A stretch of 64,000 nt of DNA, taken from the NCBI GenBank assembly GCA_963575745.1, contig CAUYUJ010004980.1, positions 180,152 through 244,151 of the forward strand, written 5' to 3'. The DNA is from Prorocentrum cordatum. Taxonomy: Eukaryota; Sar; Dinophyceae; Prorocentrales; Prorocentraceae. Shown here in pieces: positions 11,154 through 22,584 of this stretch (position 1 is its first letter; each line of letters starts with the position of its first letter). The notes below the pieces were generated by a model. The model was given only the letters and a program-made list of their open reading frames with translations, was not told the DNA's origin and ran no database searches. The position numbers and the translations under genes are program-made.

Positions 11154-12327
11154 CTAGAGAATCTGGGTGATCTCGACGGAGACGGACTGGAGCATCAAGT
11201 TGAAGATGCCGACAACGAACTCGCTCTGGTCGATCTCGCCCGAACGATCGGCGTCGAGATCACTGCAGTCGCCTACGATCTGGCCCGAATCTAAAACCTT
11301 CCTTAGATCTGGCGGCAAATCTCTGAAGCCGCGCGACTGCAGCATGTCTTCCAGTCCAAATCTGAAGTCCTCCAAGCTGAGGTTATGTGTTCTGGCCTTC
11401 TGGATGAGAACCTGAAAGAGATGTTCGACTTCAGGTTGAAGATTCCTCAACATTCAACATGCCTCGCCTAGTAATCAGGTCCATATCTCGATCTTGGTCG
11501 GTTTGTGTGATGGCGTTGTCCACAATGACAGCAGTCATCAAGTTCATCAGTTTGATAGTCACGATGAGCCAGACAAAGCCGAAATTGAATCCCAGATACC
11601 ATGTCATACGCACGAAAGGCATGTACACGCTTGCAATGGAATCTGCGTTTGCGAACTGAACCAAGGCGAACATCGCTCCCGGCAGAGATCGGAAATGATC
11701 CTGGATAACCTCTGCGGTCACTGGATCTCCCATCAAGGAAGAATCCTGAAAGATCAGCTCAACGCCGAGACAAGCAAACACGTATACCGTCAAAAATATC
11801 AGAATGCAGGCGGACATAACAGTCCGGAACGAGCGCAGGAGGCCATTCGCAAGCTTCCGCATATCCTAAAACTGCTCGGAAATGCGCAGAGCGCGCGCGA
11901 GGGTGGTGAGTCTCAGGATCCACAGCACTAGAGCACTGGACAGTATGTCGAGCAACAGCCGTCCTTCAGTGTCGTCCGAGGTATCTACCAAAATGGGATG
12001 TACCACCCAAATGGAAAACACTCCCATCAGAACCAAAACGAGGTCGAATCGGAACCACTTGCTGCGGAAATTGTCAAGGCCGTCAGCAAGTGCGCGGATG
12101 ACCAGCTACACCATGAAGATCGACAGAAAAACATGCTCCAGATCGTGGGCGCTCTGCGCGCGGGCTGCATTGCCATCCAGATCGCACTGAATCTCCACCC
12201 CCAGCATGGTGAAACTCAAGAAGATGAGGGCGGAACGTTTTCGTGCAGACGCTTCAATATCCTGCGGCGCGCAGCAAATGATGAGACACGCCTCTCGCGA
12301 ACGCTTTACAGTTGGCGAGGCCCTCAA
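11154..12327 (-). pseudogene. Voltage-gated cation channel domain with EF-hand, broken
   Basis: Read right to left, this is one six-helix channel domain plus a calcium-binding tail. S1 reads ALIFLSFTMLGVEIQ and S2 EHVFLSIFMV. S4 is ALVLWILRLTTLARALRI, with Arg at three of four expected every-third positions. S5 is SACILIFLTVYVFACLGVE. The pore loop includes LPGAMFALVQFANAD and S6 ends LMNLMTAVIVDNAI. After S6 an EF-hand loop DADRSGEIDQSE keeps all calcium ligands. TAG codons interrupt the frame at 12,106-12,108 and 11,866-11,868, and a 7-bp tandem duplication at 11,447-11,460 shifts it before the EF-hand. The domain resembles single repeats of sodium/calcium-type channels. No N-terminal start is visible; upstream lies duplicated sequence. 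Pseudogene is the simplest reading, although the protein sequence between lesions is well kept. Confidence 0.75.
11447..11460 (-). repeat. 7-bp tandem duplication causing frameshift
   Basis: TCAACAT occurs twice in a row on the plus strand. Counting only one copy, the S6 frame (ending RRGML) would run directly into the EF-hand frame (RNLQPEVEHLF). Confidence 0.85.
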
Positions 12328-12345
12328 GGCTGCTCCAGAGACCCT
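12231..12345 (+). repeat. ~115-bp direct repeat, copy 1
   Basis: Matches 12,495-12,610 at an offset of about 264 bp with about 90% identity, from CGGAACGTTTTCG to CTCCAGAGACCC. On the minus strand this copy includes the codons just before channel S1, following a possible GCCGCAG splice acceptor. Confidence 0.85.
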
Positions 12346-12413
12346 CTTGCAAGGTCAGGGACACAAGGGGTGGTCTTGCACTGAGGCATCAGAAATCTGG
12401 GCGGGAAAAATTT

Positions 12414-12491
12414 TGAGCATGAATGGGCAACGGATGCTACCCAGCTCGCAACTCCCACTCGCTCTCCTTCCAGTCGCAGACAGCGCCATGA
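12414..12491 (+). repeat. 78-bp repeat flanking the retroelement, left copy
   Basis: TGAGCATGAATGGGC...GCCATGA, about 90% identical to 18,778-18,855 and in the same orientation. The pair encloses the whole 12.7-18.7 kb retroelement region. Confidence 0.85.
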
Positions 12492-12494
12492 CGG

Positions 12495-12610
12495 CGGAAC
12501 GTTTTCGCGCAGACGCTTCAATATCATGCGGCGCGCAGCAAATGATGAGACACGTCTCTGGCGAACGCTTTACAGTTGGCGAGGGCCCTGAAAGCTTCTC
12601 CAGAGACCCA
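12495..12610 (+). repeat. ~115-bp direct repeat, copy 2
   Basis: Second copy of 12,231-12,345. Here the frame does not continue into an S1 helix but into the 78-bp repeat at 12,414-12,491. Confidence 0.85.
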
Positions 12611-12669
12611 CGCCCACGATGCGCCCCGAGACCATTCATGCCCTGAGAACACGACACACACAGGAGCAA

Positions 12670-13122
12670 CTAAAAGCGCCCCTGACTCGCGGCCCGAGCC
12701 AAGTGGCTGGCATGAACAATCTCGGAGAGCTTGTTGCATAGGGGGGGGGGGGGGGGGGGGTAAGGCTGGGCGATTGAAGTCCAGAACTTTCCGCTCGGGG
12801 CTTTGCCAGACAGTCCAATGCGCGGGCGGCCCGTCCTTGAGCACACCCCCCTTCCAGGACACTTAAAAGACTCTAGAGGTCTCGCAGTCTCATCGGGAAT
12901 ATTACACAGCATGAATTGAATGGCCTTTCTCCAACGGGTTCCGAATTGGCAGAAGTCAGCACGTATAATATTAACACGAGGAAGGGCGAGCAGCCTCAAT
13001 ACTTCTGGCTGGATCCAAAACATGGAGGTAAGAGGGTTCTCGACTACGCAAGGGGCGCCCATCCGCCAGCAAAGGCGGCAGAACTTGATCGTGAATCTCG
13101 TCGGGATGCTACCAACCCTCAC
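12670..13122 (-). pseudogene. Methyltransferase-like fragment of a mobile element
   Basis: The minus frame has GAPCVVENPLTSMFW, then IRADFCQFGTRWRK, a C..G..C segment, IGLSGKAPSGKFWTSIAQPYP and LCNKL. I recall the ENP..S..W, D.C.FG..WRK and PYP..LC motifs from dinoflagellate mobile-element polyproteins, where the fold resembles DNA methyltransferases; that assignment is from memory of the pattern and is tentative. A G/C homopolymer at about 12,740-12,757 inserts a Pro run just before LCNKL. The catalytic N-terminal half of a methyltransferase is not seen, so this is a fragment. It lies on the same strand as, and 3' of, the tyrosine recombinase. Confidence 0.45.
12740..12757 (+). repeat. G homopolymer within coding remnant
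   Basis: Run of about 18 G inside the methyltransferase-like fragment. Confidence 0.9.
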
Positions 13123-13360
13123 CCTCTCACTGTCTGCTTCATTGAGGTTGCCCAGGCCCCACGGGCGCTAATTTGAGCGCAGCGGTGGAGGACAACCACG
13201 GCGCGCTCGACTCAAGGACTGACAGGGCGCTGCTACCATCACGCCCTTGACTCTGCAATATCAGACTCTGTTCAACACTCTTTGCTGATTCTTCTTTATT
13301 AACAAATCATGAACCGGGCCAAACACGATGTCTGTCTCCATTGGTCGGACTCCCAACTTC
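13123..13360. other. No gene seen
   Basis: Short gap between the methyltransferase-like fragment and the recombinase; nothing recognised. Confidence 0.4.
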
Positions 13361-13361
13361 C

Positions 13362-14560
13362 TCACTTCTTTTCAGACGCCGCCACAGCCGGCCTAGATGC
13401 CCTCAAAACTCCACTCCGGGGAAGAGACGGGGCAGCGGGGGCGGGCAGGCCGTCGAGCAGGACACGACGCAGGTTGGCATCGCACCACATCGCGAACTGC
13501 TGAAAGCTCTTGGGCAGGCACTGCCACTGTGCCTGAACGCGGCCGCCCTTCACGTAGCGGGCGACACTTTTGTGGCTGCCCCACCGACCTCGCTTCATGA
13601 TATCGTCGAGCGCCCTCCTCAGCTGCAGCCGATCCCACGACGCCCCGCTGGTAAGGCACCAGCTCGGGCATGCCGAGCCGTGTGCACGCGGCTTTGAACT
13701 GCTTCAGGTAGCTTGAATAGCTGTTGTCGAACAGGGGAGCGTCGCCTTCCTTCCCGCGATTGAGGTCCACGAGTAGTTGCGTGGTCCACGCCTCTTCCTG
13801 GTCCCAGACCATGGTTTCGTCGTAGATGCCCACCCTTGTCGGCCGCAGCTCCTCGGACGGCCGGACGACGATCGCCCAGCGCGGCCCCGCGTTCACCGAC
13901 GGCGGGATCAGCCGCTTCGCCTTCAGCCCGTGGATCTCGCCGGGGCGCCCGCAGGTCACGAGGGCGGCCAGAGCCTCGATCGCCATCGCGCGGACGCCCG
14001 CCCGCACCAGCTCGACCATCACCGCCGCCCACGCAGGGCGCGCCTCTGGGAGGCGGGACTGCCCAGGAGCCAGGCGGCCCCAGCCCTGGAAGGCACGGAG
14101 GGCCCGGGGCAGCCGGAACATCCCAGCCCGCCCAAACTCTGTGCGAAGGCCCTTGATGGCAGCCAGCAGGTAATGTCCAACACTGCCGCCCGTCCCATTG
14201 AAGAACCTTTTCGTCGAACACCTCGATCAGCGCGCAGTCGATCTCCTCCGGGGAGTTGAGCGAGAGCCCGAGCCTCACGCAGCCCCGCTCGAACCCCCCC
14301 ATCACCTCAATGCACTGCTCGTCGACCTTCTCGCCCACAGCCTTCGTCTCGAGGAACGAGCGCCCGAGGGTGTCGGCCTCCACCGAGAAGCGATCCTGCC
14401 TGGCCAGCGTCGCAGTCAGCCTCCTCACCCTGGCCGGCTGCGTCGCTGGCACACTCCGCGGCAGGCGTGCCAACAGCCGCTGCTTGATCGGCCGAGGCGT
14501 CGCCGCCTTCTCGCGAGCGCAGCGGCCGTTGCTCTCCAGCCGCCGCACCCCCCGCCGCCC
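13362..14560 (-). pseudogene. Tyrosine recombinase (integrase) remnant
   Basis: The N-terminal helical domain is in the frame reading SFLETKAVGEKVDEQ and SLNSPEEIDCALIEVF. The catalytic domain follows with ALAALVTCGRPGEIHGLKA, holding the first catalytic Arg, then VWDQEEAW..LLVDLNRGKEG and LGMPELVPYQ. A frame change near 13,645 falls where the second conserved Arg box should be; the next frame gives GASWDRLQLRRALDDI and GRWGSHKSVARYVK, where the Tyr is the expected nucleophile. At least two frameshifts separate the blocks. The family cuts and joins circular DNA intermediates in DIRS elements. Inactive as it stands. Confidence 0.7.
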
Positions 14561-14644
14561 CGAGCTGACAGTCGGCTCGGGCGGACCCGCCATCCTCCTC
14601 CACCCGCCGCGGCCCCGACTCATACCGACGCGACGGCCCGTCCG

Positions 14645-15420
<776 letters not shown>

Positions 15421-15429
15421 ACTGGTAAG

Positions 15430-16560
15430 TCGCAGACAAAACTGACAACAGAGGGCGGCGAAGCATGAAAATGAACGCGAGGCGGCCCACGGTCGACTCC
15501 AGCTGGTGTCCAGACGCGGCCCCGCGATCCAGCAGCCACGTGAGCAGGCTGTCGATCTTCCGCAGTCTCTTCAGGGCGGTGGCCGCCGTGCCAGCGCGCC
15601 CATCGATTGCCACCCCCAGAATCTCAGCGTCGACCTGGGCGGGGGCGCGCTCGCGGGCGGCGAGGCCAACGCCGTCGAGGGCGCCCTTGCCCAGGAAGCC
15701 CACGTTGCGCACGTAGACATAATGGAGGGGCCGCCCGCCGGAGGTGATCAGGCGCGAGCCCCCGAACGTCTGCAGACGACGGTCTGCGGACGCCCCCGTG
15801 GCGGACTCCACCTGCTTGGCGACCGCCTCTTGCGCAAGGTAGAGGGACCACTTGAACCCCATTGGTAGCACCGCGATGCAAGGGTGCACCCCACGGTCTG
15901 GCGACAGCCACTCCCCCTCCGCCTCGTGGATCTCGAGCTTCTCGGCCCGCAGGGAGGCAGCCCGAAGTGCCGGCTCAGCTCCACGTCGATCTTGAAATGG
16001 TAAAAGGCGTCCCGCGCGTCGCCCGTGCTGACTAAGATCTCGGTGTCATCGTCGACCTCGATCAATCCCAGGGACTCGGCGGTGGCCAGCTCCACTCCTG
16101 TAGGGTCTCAAAAACGTCGGTTGCTGCGGCGAGCGTCCACCACCAGCCGCTGCTTACCCGACTTCTTCTTGACACAGAACACGGCGGCACGTTCCTTGCA
16201 CGAGGTACACCGCCGCAAGATTCCAATTGACTCAACCGTTTGACAAACTTGATATACGCCCCCCGATCACTTGCCAAGGTACGATCCACGTAGGGCGTGT
16301 CAGCCAGCCCCCACAATCCGATGTCAGGCCTGACCATGCGTTCTTCAAAATCTACCAGCACAGATGCAGCCTCAGCCCGCACAACGCCCACCGCACGCGG
16401 GCAGTCCGCGCAAGAAGAGGGCACCGACAACAGCTCTTCCTGGTAGTCGCTCACAATGTGCTCATCCGAGTCGTAGCCGGCCCGGGAATGCAAAAGCGCG
16501 CGGGCGGCTTCAGGCAGGCGGGGTGCGATGTCAGTAGTCTGAGAGCGCTGCATAACGCTC
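15430..16560 (-). pseudogene. Reverse transcriptase remnant
   Basis: Blocks in order on the minus strand: LWGLADTPYVDR and RGAYIKFVKRLSQLE upstream of the palm; then, after a frame change, ERAAVFCVKKKSGKQRLVVD (motif 1); a TGA stop; STGDARDAFYHFKIDVELS (motif A with its Asp); VLPMGFKWSLYLAQEAV (motif B); HYVYVRNVGFLG in the position of motif C; and the thumb-like EILGVAIDG and LLTWLLDRGAASG. Motif C should read YVDN or YxDD, so the Asp has become Arg and polymerase activity is not expected. Confidence 0.7.
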
Positions 16561-16911
16561 CGGACGCACTGGGCGGCCTCCAACTGAGCCTGAAAAGCCC
16601 CGCCGCCAGGCGAAGCCTTCTCTCCACATCCACTCGGCCAACTTGAAGCATCGATGGCGTCGTTGGCACGGTAAGTGACGGCACGACGGCAAGCGACCCG
16701 CTTGCGCGCCCCTCGGCGCAGCCCAGCACGGCACAGCCCCTCCTCTACCAGCGCCGGCCAAGGGAAGAGCTCGGGCTGCATCGCGAAAAAGTCGCGGTGG
16801 CTCAGCACGGAGCCGACCGCCGCGCCGAGCACGAAAAGGGCGCCCAAGGGCGCTGCCCCTCTGAGGCAGGCGCGGCTTGCAGCGGGGCCCCTGCAAGCCG
16901 CCGTCGCACAG

Positions 16912-18700
16912 CTAACTCCCAGCCGCGCCTCCAGCCCCTCCTTTGGCGGCCGCCTTTGCCTCAGGATTCGTGGCGATGGCGCGCACTTCTTGGGCCTTCT
17001 CGCGCTGCCTCTCAATCCCAGCCCTCTCCTTCGCACGGTTGGCGACGCGAGCCGTCAGGGCGGGGGCAATCCCCGCAGTTCGCCGCTGATGCCCTGGCCA
17101 CAGCTCCTCGCCCTCAAAGCGGCCCCCCCCCCAGGCCCACGACTGGCCGCGTCGAGCAACAGCTGCGTCCTCCTCGCCAGCACCTCGAACGCGGCCAGCG
17201 AGGCGAGGCTGAGCTGGTCGCGGCAGCCCGCATGCTCCAGGAGCCGGCACAGCGCCTGGAGCTCGCACGCGAGGCGGTCTGAGGCGGCGATCCGATTCTC
17301 CGCGAGGCACTTGTGATACCACTGCATCGGTGAACCACCCGCCCGCTCCATATTCTTCGCCATCCACGGCATGGCGCGGGGGCCCTCGACGGGCCAGTCC
17401 TCGCAGAAGCTCTCATGCATCTTTCCCACCACCTCCTTCGAAGGAGCGGAAGCGCTCCCCCTGCTCGTCGCGCAGCACAGCAAGGGTCCGCGCGTCGTCG
17501 TCGACGTCGCCAGTCGAGCTCGCGCTCTGGCCCTGGGTCAACTTCCCAAAGCTGGACGAGGGCTTCGGCATCAAGGAGGTGATCTCTTTCCACCGCCGCT
17601 CCGAGAAGCCGTCCACGTCGCTCGCACCAATCCCGTGCAGCACCACCACGCCCTCGCCAGCCTCGCCAGACACTGGAGCGCCCGACACGGCCAGCAGGAT
17701 GCGGTCGCCCAGGCGGCACACCTCCTTCTCCGCCTGGATCGTCGCTGCCGTGAACTCGGTGCCGATCGCGAACAGCTCGCTCGGCTCGCCGACGACCCAG
17801 CGGTAGGCGGGCTCATCCAGGGCCGGTGCCGCGCTGCGGTCATCGTCCTCCAGAGGCGGGGTCGCTGTCCCTTGGGTCACGCCTGGGACCTCACAATCAG
17901 CTCCTCGTCGCACGGCGACCCCAAGCCCTCCTGCTGTTTGCTACGCACGCGGCGTGGGGGCGGCACAACCCCGCCCCCGCGCCAGAGGTCTTCCAGCGCC
18001 ACCCGTCCCACAGCTGCGCGAATGGGGTGGCCTCGACCAAGCCGTCTCCTGGGCGGTGAGACGCCCTGGCCACCTGCTTTGCCTCCATCATCTTCAGCCT
18101 GAGGGCTCGCGGGCCCACCTCCTCACGGAAGCGGTACCTCGGCGACGTCACGTGCGCCGGCACCGCTCCGCCAGGAGCCAGAACCACGAACTCCTCAAAG
18201 TCGCCGTCGACCAACTCCTCGGCCACCTGGTCCCCGTCGGGCGACTCCGTGACCCACTCCACCTCCGTCAGAGGCCACAAGGACACCCTCTCGTGGAAGA
18301 CGTCCTCACCCGCGTCGACGTAGCGGACGAGGATCCTAAAGCCGGGCATCTGGCCTCTCAATGACACCGCCACCGCGGACGGCAGGCCTCCGCGCCGGGT
18401 TGCCGGCACCACCGCCATGCTGTCCGCCGCGCCTTACCCCGAACAGGAAGCCCCAGCTCACCGACACGACAATGTTCCCGACCAGCACCAGCGCGAGGAC
18501 CACCCACGGCGGCCCGTCCGGGCAGCTGAGCCCGGGGCACGGCGGGCAGTGACTGCCTGCGGGCAGACCAGCTCCAGCGATGGGCAGGTCAGGTTGGGGC
18601 AAGGCGGCGCTGGTGGGCCGGCCCTGGAGGCGGACAGGCCTCCCCGCCGCCGCCGGCGACGGTCCAGCTGGCCACCACGCCAGCGACCGCGCCACGCCCG
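16912..18700 (-). pseudogene. Gag-like region of the retroelement
   Basis: From the 5' end: a Cys/Pro segment (CPNLTCPSLELVCP, then CPPCPGLSCPDGP after a frame change); a hydrophobic helix VVLALVLVGNIVVSVSWGF; RFREEVGPRALRLKMMEAKQ; VSGAPVSGEAGEGVVVLHG followed by GIGASDVDGFSERRWKEI; DDDARTLAVLRDEQGERFR; EDWPVEGPRAMPWMAKNM; DQLSLASLAAFEVLARRTQL; and a basic coiled segment ANRAKERAGIERQREKAQEV. I recall this series of blocks from proteins predicted ahead of reverse transcriptase in dinoflagellate elements. Four overlapping frames carry the pieces. The role would be particle or ribonucleoprotein assembly, by position only. Confidence 0.55.
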
Positions 18701-18777
18701 ATCTCCCGCGCCGCAGTCTGAAGGAGATCGCTCACGGAAACTGGGAGCAGCAGCAAGGTGCGACCCTTCAAAAAATC

Positions 18778-18855
18778 TGAGCATGAATGGGCCGCGGATG
18801 CTACCCAGCTCGCAACTCCCACTCGCTCTCAATCCAGTCACAGACAGTGCCATGA
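18778..18855 (+). repeat. 78-bp repeat flanking the retroelement, right copy
   Basis: Pairs with 12,414-12,491; see there. Confidence 0.85.
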
Positions 18856-18933
18856 TAGCGCGAAGAAGAAGATGGTGAACGTGAGGTACCCGAAGTCTGG
18901 AGTAGCTTCACTCGAGAACTGAAAACAGCATCG

Positions 18934-19640
18934 ATGCAGCATCGAATGCAAAGCCGTGGCGATGTACCAACCTCCACGACGCCATCCGCGCGCCGATGCC
19001 CTGCCTGGAAAACGCTGGCTCGGGAGTCTGTCAGTCTCTGCGCCTCCGCCAAGACCCCCAAGACCTGCCGCTGCGGCCGCTATCCGAGGCCGCGCACGTC
19101 CCGTCACTCGTGCGGCGACCCGCGGCCGCGCACGTCCCGTCACTCGTGTCGCCCTGGGCCCTTGACGACGAGGGCCTCCGCCGCCCCGGCGAGGCGGGCA
19201 GCTGCTCCGGCAGCTCGGCGGAACATTTCACGCTGCGCTTCGGCGAGCCCGGCGAGAGCGGCGGGCTCCGCGAGCTGCCTTGACGCCCGCGGCGGGCACG
19301 GCTCGGCGCGCAGGGCCCGGCGGAGGGCGCCGCCCTCGCCGAGGGGGTCGCCCCACAGCTGCTCCCAGGCGGTCCAGGCCGCCCCGCAGCTCCTCGCGCA
19401 GGCCCGCCAGCGCGGCCTCCAGGGCGCGCTCGTCCGGGCCCGCCGTGGCGCGCCGCGCGGGCGCCGGGCGCGCTGCGCGGCGAGCCGCGAGGGGGCACTC
19501 CGCCGCGGGCGGCCGTCGACCTATACCCTGGGCAGGAGTGGCTGGAGCCAAAAGGGCTGCGGTCGGACCTCCGAAAGATTTTGGTTAGTTATGCAGCTGG
19601 ATGTTTTATCGCTGTTATCATGTTATCATTGTTTTTCGAG
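18934..19640. other. GC-rich sequence, no supported gene
   Basis: Very GC-rich, with overlapping open frames on both strands, as expected from base composition. A short duplication of GCACGTCCCGTCACTCGTG occurs near 19,096 and 19,130. The minus frame near 18,850-18,900 (FGYLTFTIFFFALSW) is hydrophobic but too short to assign. Confidence 0.5.
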
Positions 19641-19649
19641 TGAGGGGCA

Positions 19650-19930
19650 ACGATAGGGCCCTCGATAGCGAAACCCCACGTTCCTGGGCGGCGTCGGCTA
19701 TCGAGCCCCTGTCGGCGATGAATGAGCGATGGGGGGTCGATATGTCCCACCCTGAGCCTATCCCCCAGCGATCCTCGTCGTCTGCGTTTGGTTGTCCAAT
19801 CAAATCTCGGGCCTCCGGCGGCCATTCGGGACGATCTGGGTACCTGTGCACGCCTCTCCGTGGGGCGTAGCTGCTGGAGAGCACCGCGAGGCTGGAGCGC
19901 CGCCGAGAACCGACGAGATCGCCAGAAAAC
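19650..19930 (+). repeat. Dispersed family R1 (GATAGCGAAACC)
   Basis: Shares a series of landmarks with 49,105-49,400 and 53,283-53,470: GGATAGCGAAACC-like, CTCCTGGGCGG, GGCTATC, TCGGCGATGAATGAGCGA, TGGGGGTCGA, then CGGCCATTCG.GACGA and CAGCTGC.GGA. No coding capacity is recognised. Confidence 0.7.
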
Positions 19931-20519
19931 ATCGAGCTTCGAACCTCGTCAGTGCAGATCCCCCATGCCGCTGCCCCCTGATCAAGTTACGCGCACCCTT
20001 CGGGCGTTGCTTCATGGGAGGGATAACCAACGGCCGGGGGCAGAAATCCGCACCTTTCGTGCACCTCTGGGGCCCCAGGGAGCCACTTCAGGACCCCTTT
20101 AGGACCCCTTCAGGCCCCTTTCCTGCAACCCTGATCCCCCCCCCACGTATCGAAAGACGAAGCCAGGACTGGAACAACGATCGAACCAAAATAAATCTGG
20201 GATCTCTGAGATCTGGCGGTTCCGGAAGATGTATCAGGCGCCGCGACCGTTCCCAGAACGTTCCTGAACGCTTTGAGAGCGTTCTGGAACGCTCGGGAAC
20301 GATTTAACCTGGTCCTAGCCCCGCTCGATAACCCCCTATCGCCCATCGCCCCCCCATTACCGGAGCAGCGCGACTTGAAGCAACAGCAACTCAAAATCGG
20401 TCCCTGGATCCCTCCCGAGGTCCGAACGCGCAAGTTTTCTGAGCTGCGCCCAGCCGTGGCGACGAAGGGGGCCCCCGAAAGCCAACTACCGTTACCTCAA
20501 CTCACCCTCCTCTGACTAC

Positions 20520-20655
20520 CGTGACTTTTTCGCAACGTGGCTTTCCTGAGATCTGGACCCCGTCACCGGGACTGGTTTTTCATCCCGGATCGCTGTGTTG
20601 CCATCATGGGGCCTGGCGGGGGCCGAAAAATCTTCCAGCGTGATTTTTGGAAAAC
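20520..20655 (+). repeat. Dispersed family R2 (GAGGGCCCC), plus copy
   Basis: Landmarks GTGACTTTTTCGCAACGTGG, GATCTGGACCCC, TTTTTCATCCCGG and GGGGCC.GGCGGGGGCCGA. Same-orientation relatives are at about 47,630-47,760 and 59,370-59,470; inverted copies are at about 44,410-44,530 and 48,810-48,960. Confidence 0.65.
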
Positions 20656-20659
20656 TGGT

Positions 20660-21600
20660 TTTCGAATGACCGCTGCAGAACGGCCTTTGCATGATCTCCT
20701 TCACCAAAAAAAAAACAGTTGGATCAAACGCATTCAAACCACGCTCTACATATATGCCTGCTTTGCAAATCCATCCCAAAACCGTTCTGCGTGTGCCCCG
20801 CCCAGGACATCCCTCCCATGATCGGCTACACGCAAGCACGACCCTGGGCAAGAGTGACCTTTGGTGCTCGGCTTGTGTAAGCCGCGGGGAAACCAAACAC
20901 AAGCGGACAAGACGCTACAATCGCATCGCGTGCGGCGATCGGGGGACCCCACTGCGCCCGCACCAAAGGACCAAAGGTCACTCCAGCGAAGGGTCACTCT
21001 TACGTGTTCAGTCGGACCTAGGCCAGAAGAACATGCCTTAAGAACATGAGACCCTCCGTCGGCCAAAACAAACGAAACATCCAAGGGCACTCTCCCAAGG
21101 ATGACTAGAACATCCAACAACCACGAAGAGCACTAGGGCACACTCCACGAACCGACCTGGATCCTCTACCTCGGTCCCACGGTCGTCGACATGACGAGAT
21201 GCCCGAGCCCCTGTGACCGGGTCGCGGCCGGGGGCCGGCGCCGGGCGCTCCGCCACCGCCGCCATCTTTTCGGCGGCGCGGGCGCGCGGCGCGGCGCGGG
21301 CGGCGGCGCGGGGCCCCGCCAGCGGCGGAGCTCTGCGTCAGGTGGCGGGGGCAGCAGGACAAGAGGAGGACGAGGAGGATAACAGGGGAGATGTCGACCC
21401 CTATCCCAGGCTTCGTGGTGTCTTCGAGTGGACCAGAAATTTGAACCCCGACCCTGGGATATACGTAGCACCCCGCAGTTGCGGATAAGAGTGAGGGGGC
21501 GGCGAGGACGTCGTCGAGGCTCTGAAGAAGCCCGCCGCAAGCGCCAAACTTTTACAAATTATGCATTGAGCCCGCTGCATGCGCCGATTGTTCGTTAAAA
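20660..21600. other. No gene seen; GC-rich patch
   Basis: Mixed sequence, then a very GC-rich patch at 21,225-21,360. No domain recognised in any frame. Confidence 0.45.
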
Positions 21601-21603
21601 CAA

Positions 21604-22170
21604 TGTGGGTGGATCGCGCGGTGGGTCGCGGGTGGGTCGCGGGTGGGTCGCGGGGTGGGTCGCGGGGTGGGTCGCGGGGTGGGTCGCGGGTGGGTCGCAA
21701 GTGAGTCGCGGGGCGGGTCAAGTGGGTCGGGTGGGTCACGGGTGGGTCGCGGGGTGGGTCGCGGGGTGGGTCGCGGGGTGGGTCGCGGGTGGGTCGCGGG
21801 GTGGGTCGCGGGTGGGTCGCAGGGTGGGTCGCGGGGTGGGTCGCGGGGTGGGTGGTGGGTCGCGGGTGGGTCGCGGGTGGGTCGCGGGTGGGTCGCGGGT
21901 GGGTCGCGGGTGGGTCGCGGGGTGGGTCGCGGGGTGGGTCGCGGGTCGCGGTGGGTCGCGGGTGGGTCGCGGGTGGGTCGCGGGTGGGTCGCGGGTGGGT
22001 CGCGGGTGGGTCGCGGGTGGGTCGCGGTGGGTGGGTCGCGGGTGGGTCGCGGTCGCGGGTGGGTCGCGGGTGGGTGGGTCGCGGGGTCGTGTGGGTCGCG
22101 GGGGTATGGGCGTATGGGTCGGGTGGGGTCGCGGGGTGGGTCGCGGGTGGGTCGCGGGCGAGTCGCAGGG
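21604..22170 (+). repeat. GGGTGGGTCGCGG minisatellite
   Basis: About 570 bp of 11-12 bp units GGTCGCGGGTG and GGTCGCGGGGTG. Frames read as Gly/Arg/Val/Ser or Asp/Pro/Thr repeats and are artefacts. Confidence 0.95.
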
Positions 22171-22182
22171 GGACGACGACAT

Positions 22183-22184
<2 letters not shown>

Positions 22185-22219
<35 letters not shown>

Positions 22220-22220
22220 C
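22185..22220 (+). repeat. (CAA)n, module 1
   Basis: Twelve AAC triplets; first of the (CAA)n tracts that precede the ~120-bp tail sequence. Confidence 0.9.
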
Positions 22221-22224
22221 CATT

Positions 22225-22345
22225 TTAAGGCTGTACGCTCTTACTTGCCCGCGAGTCATTCAACACGTATACCCTACACCCTCGATACCCGCCCTCTTCG
22301 TCTTCGATCACACCCCTTTCGGGGGGATTATTTCTCTTTGCTGGG
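22225..22345 (+). repeat. Module tail, copy 1
   Basis: Contains a CTGTACGCTCTTACTTGC segment, CAACACGTATACCC, CGCCCTCTTCGTCTTCGAT and CACCCCTTTCGGGG. Copies 2 and 3 are at 23,325-23,440 and 24,825-24,945, each directly after a (CAA)n or related tract. Confidence 0.8.
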
Positions 22346-22584
22346 GCCGGCGGGCTTAGACGTACGGGCAAACCGGAACGGGCGGACAATCCTTCGGGGG
22401 CGTACATCTCTCTGCCCGCCATTGGAATTGGCGCGGGCCCTGCAAGAGGAGGAGGGGAAGAACGAGGGAGAGTGGGAGGAAGGGGAGGGGGAAGGACGAA
22501 GGAAGAGGGAAGATACCACGTTGTGAAGGCGTCCTTGGCGCGTGCGTGGTTCCTGAGCGCCGAAACGCAATTCCAGAATAATTT

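Noticed and set aside
21401-22219. 272-codon minus frame of Arg-Asp-Pro-Pro-Ala-Thr repeats
   Set aside because: Translation of the GGGTCGCGGGTG minisatellite; equivalent frames exist on the other strand.
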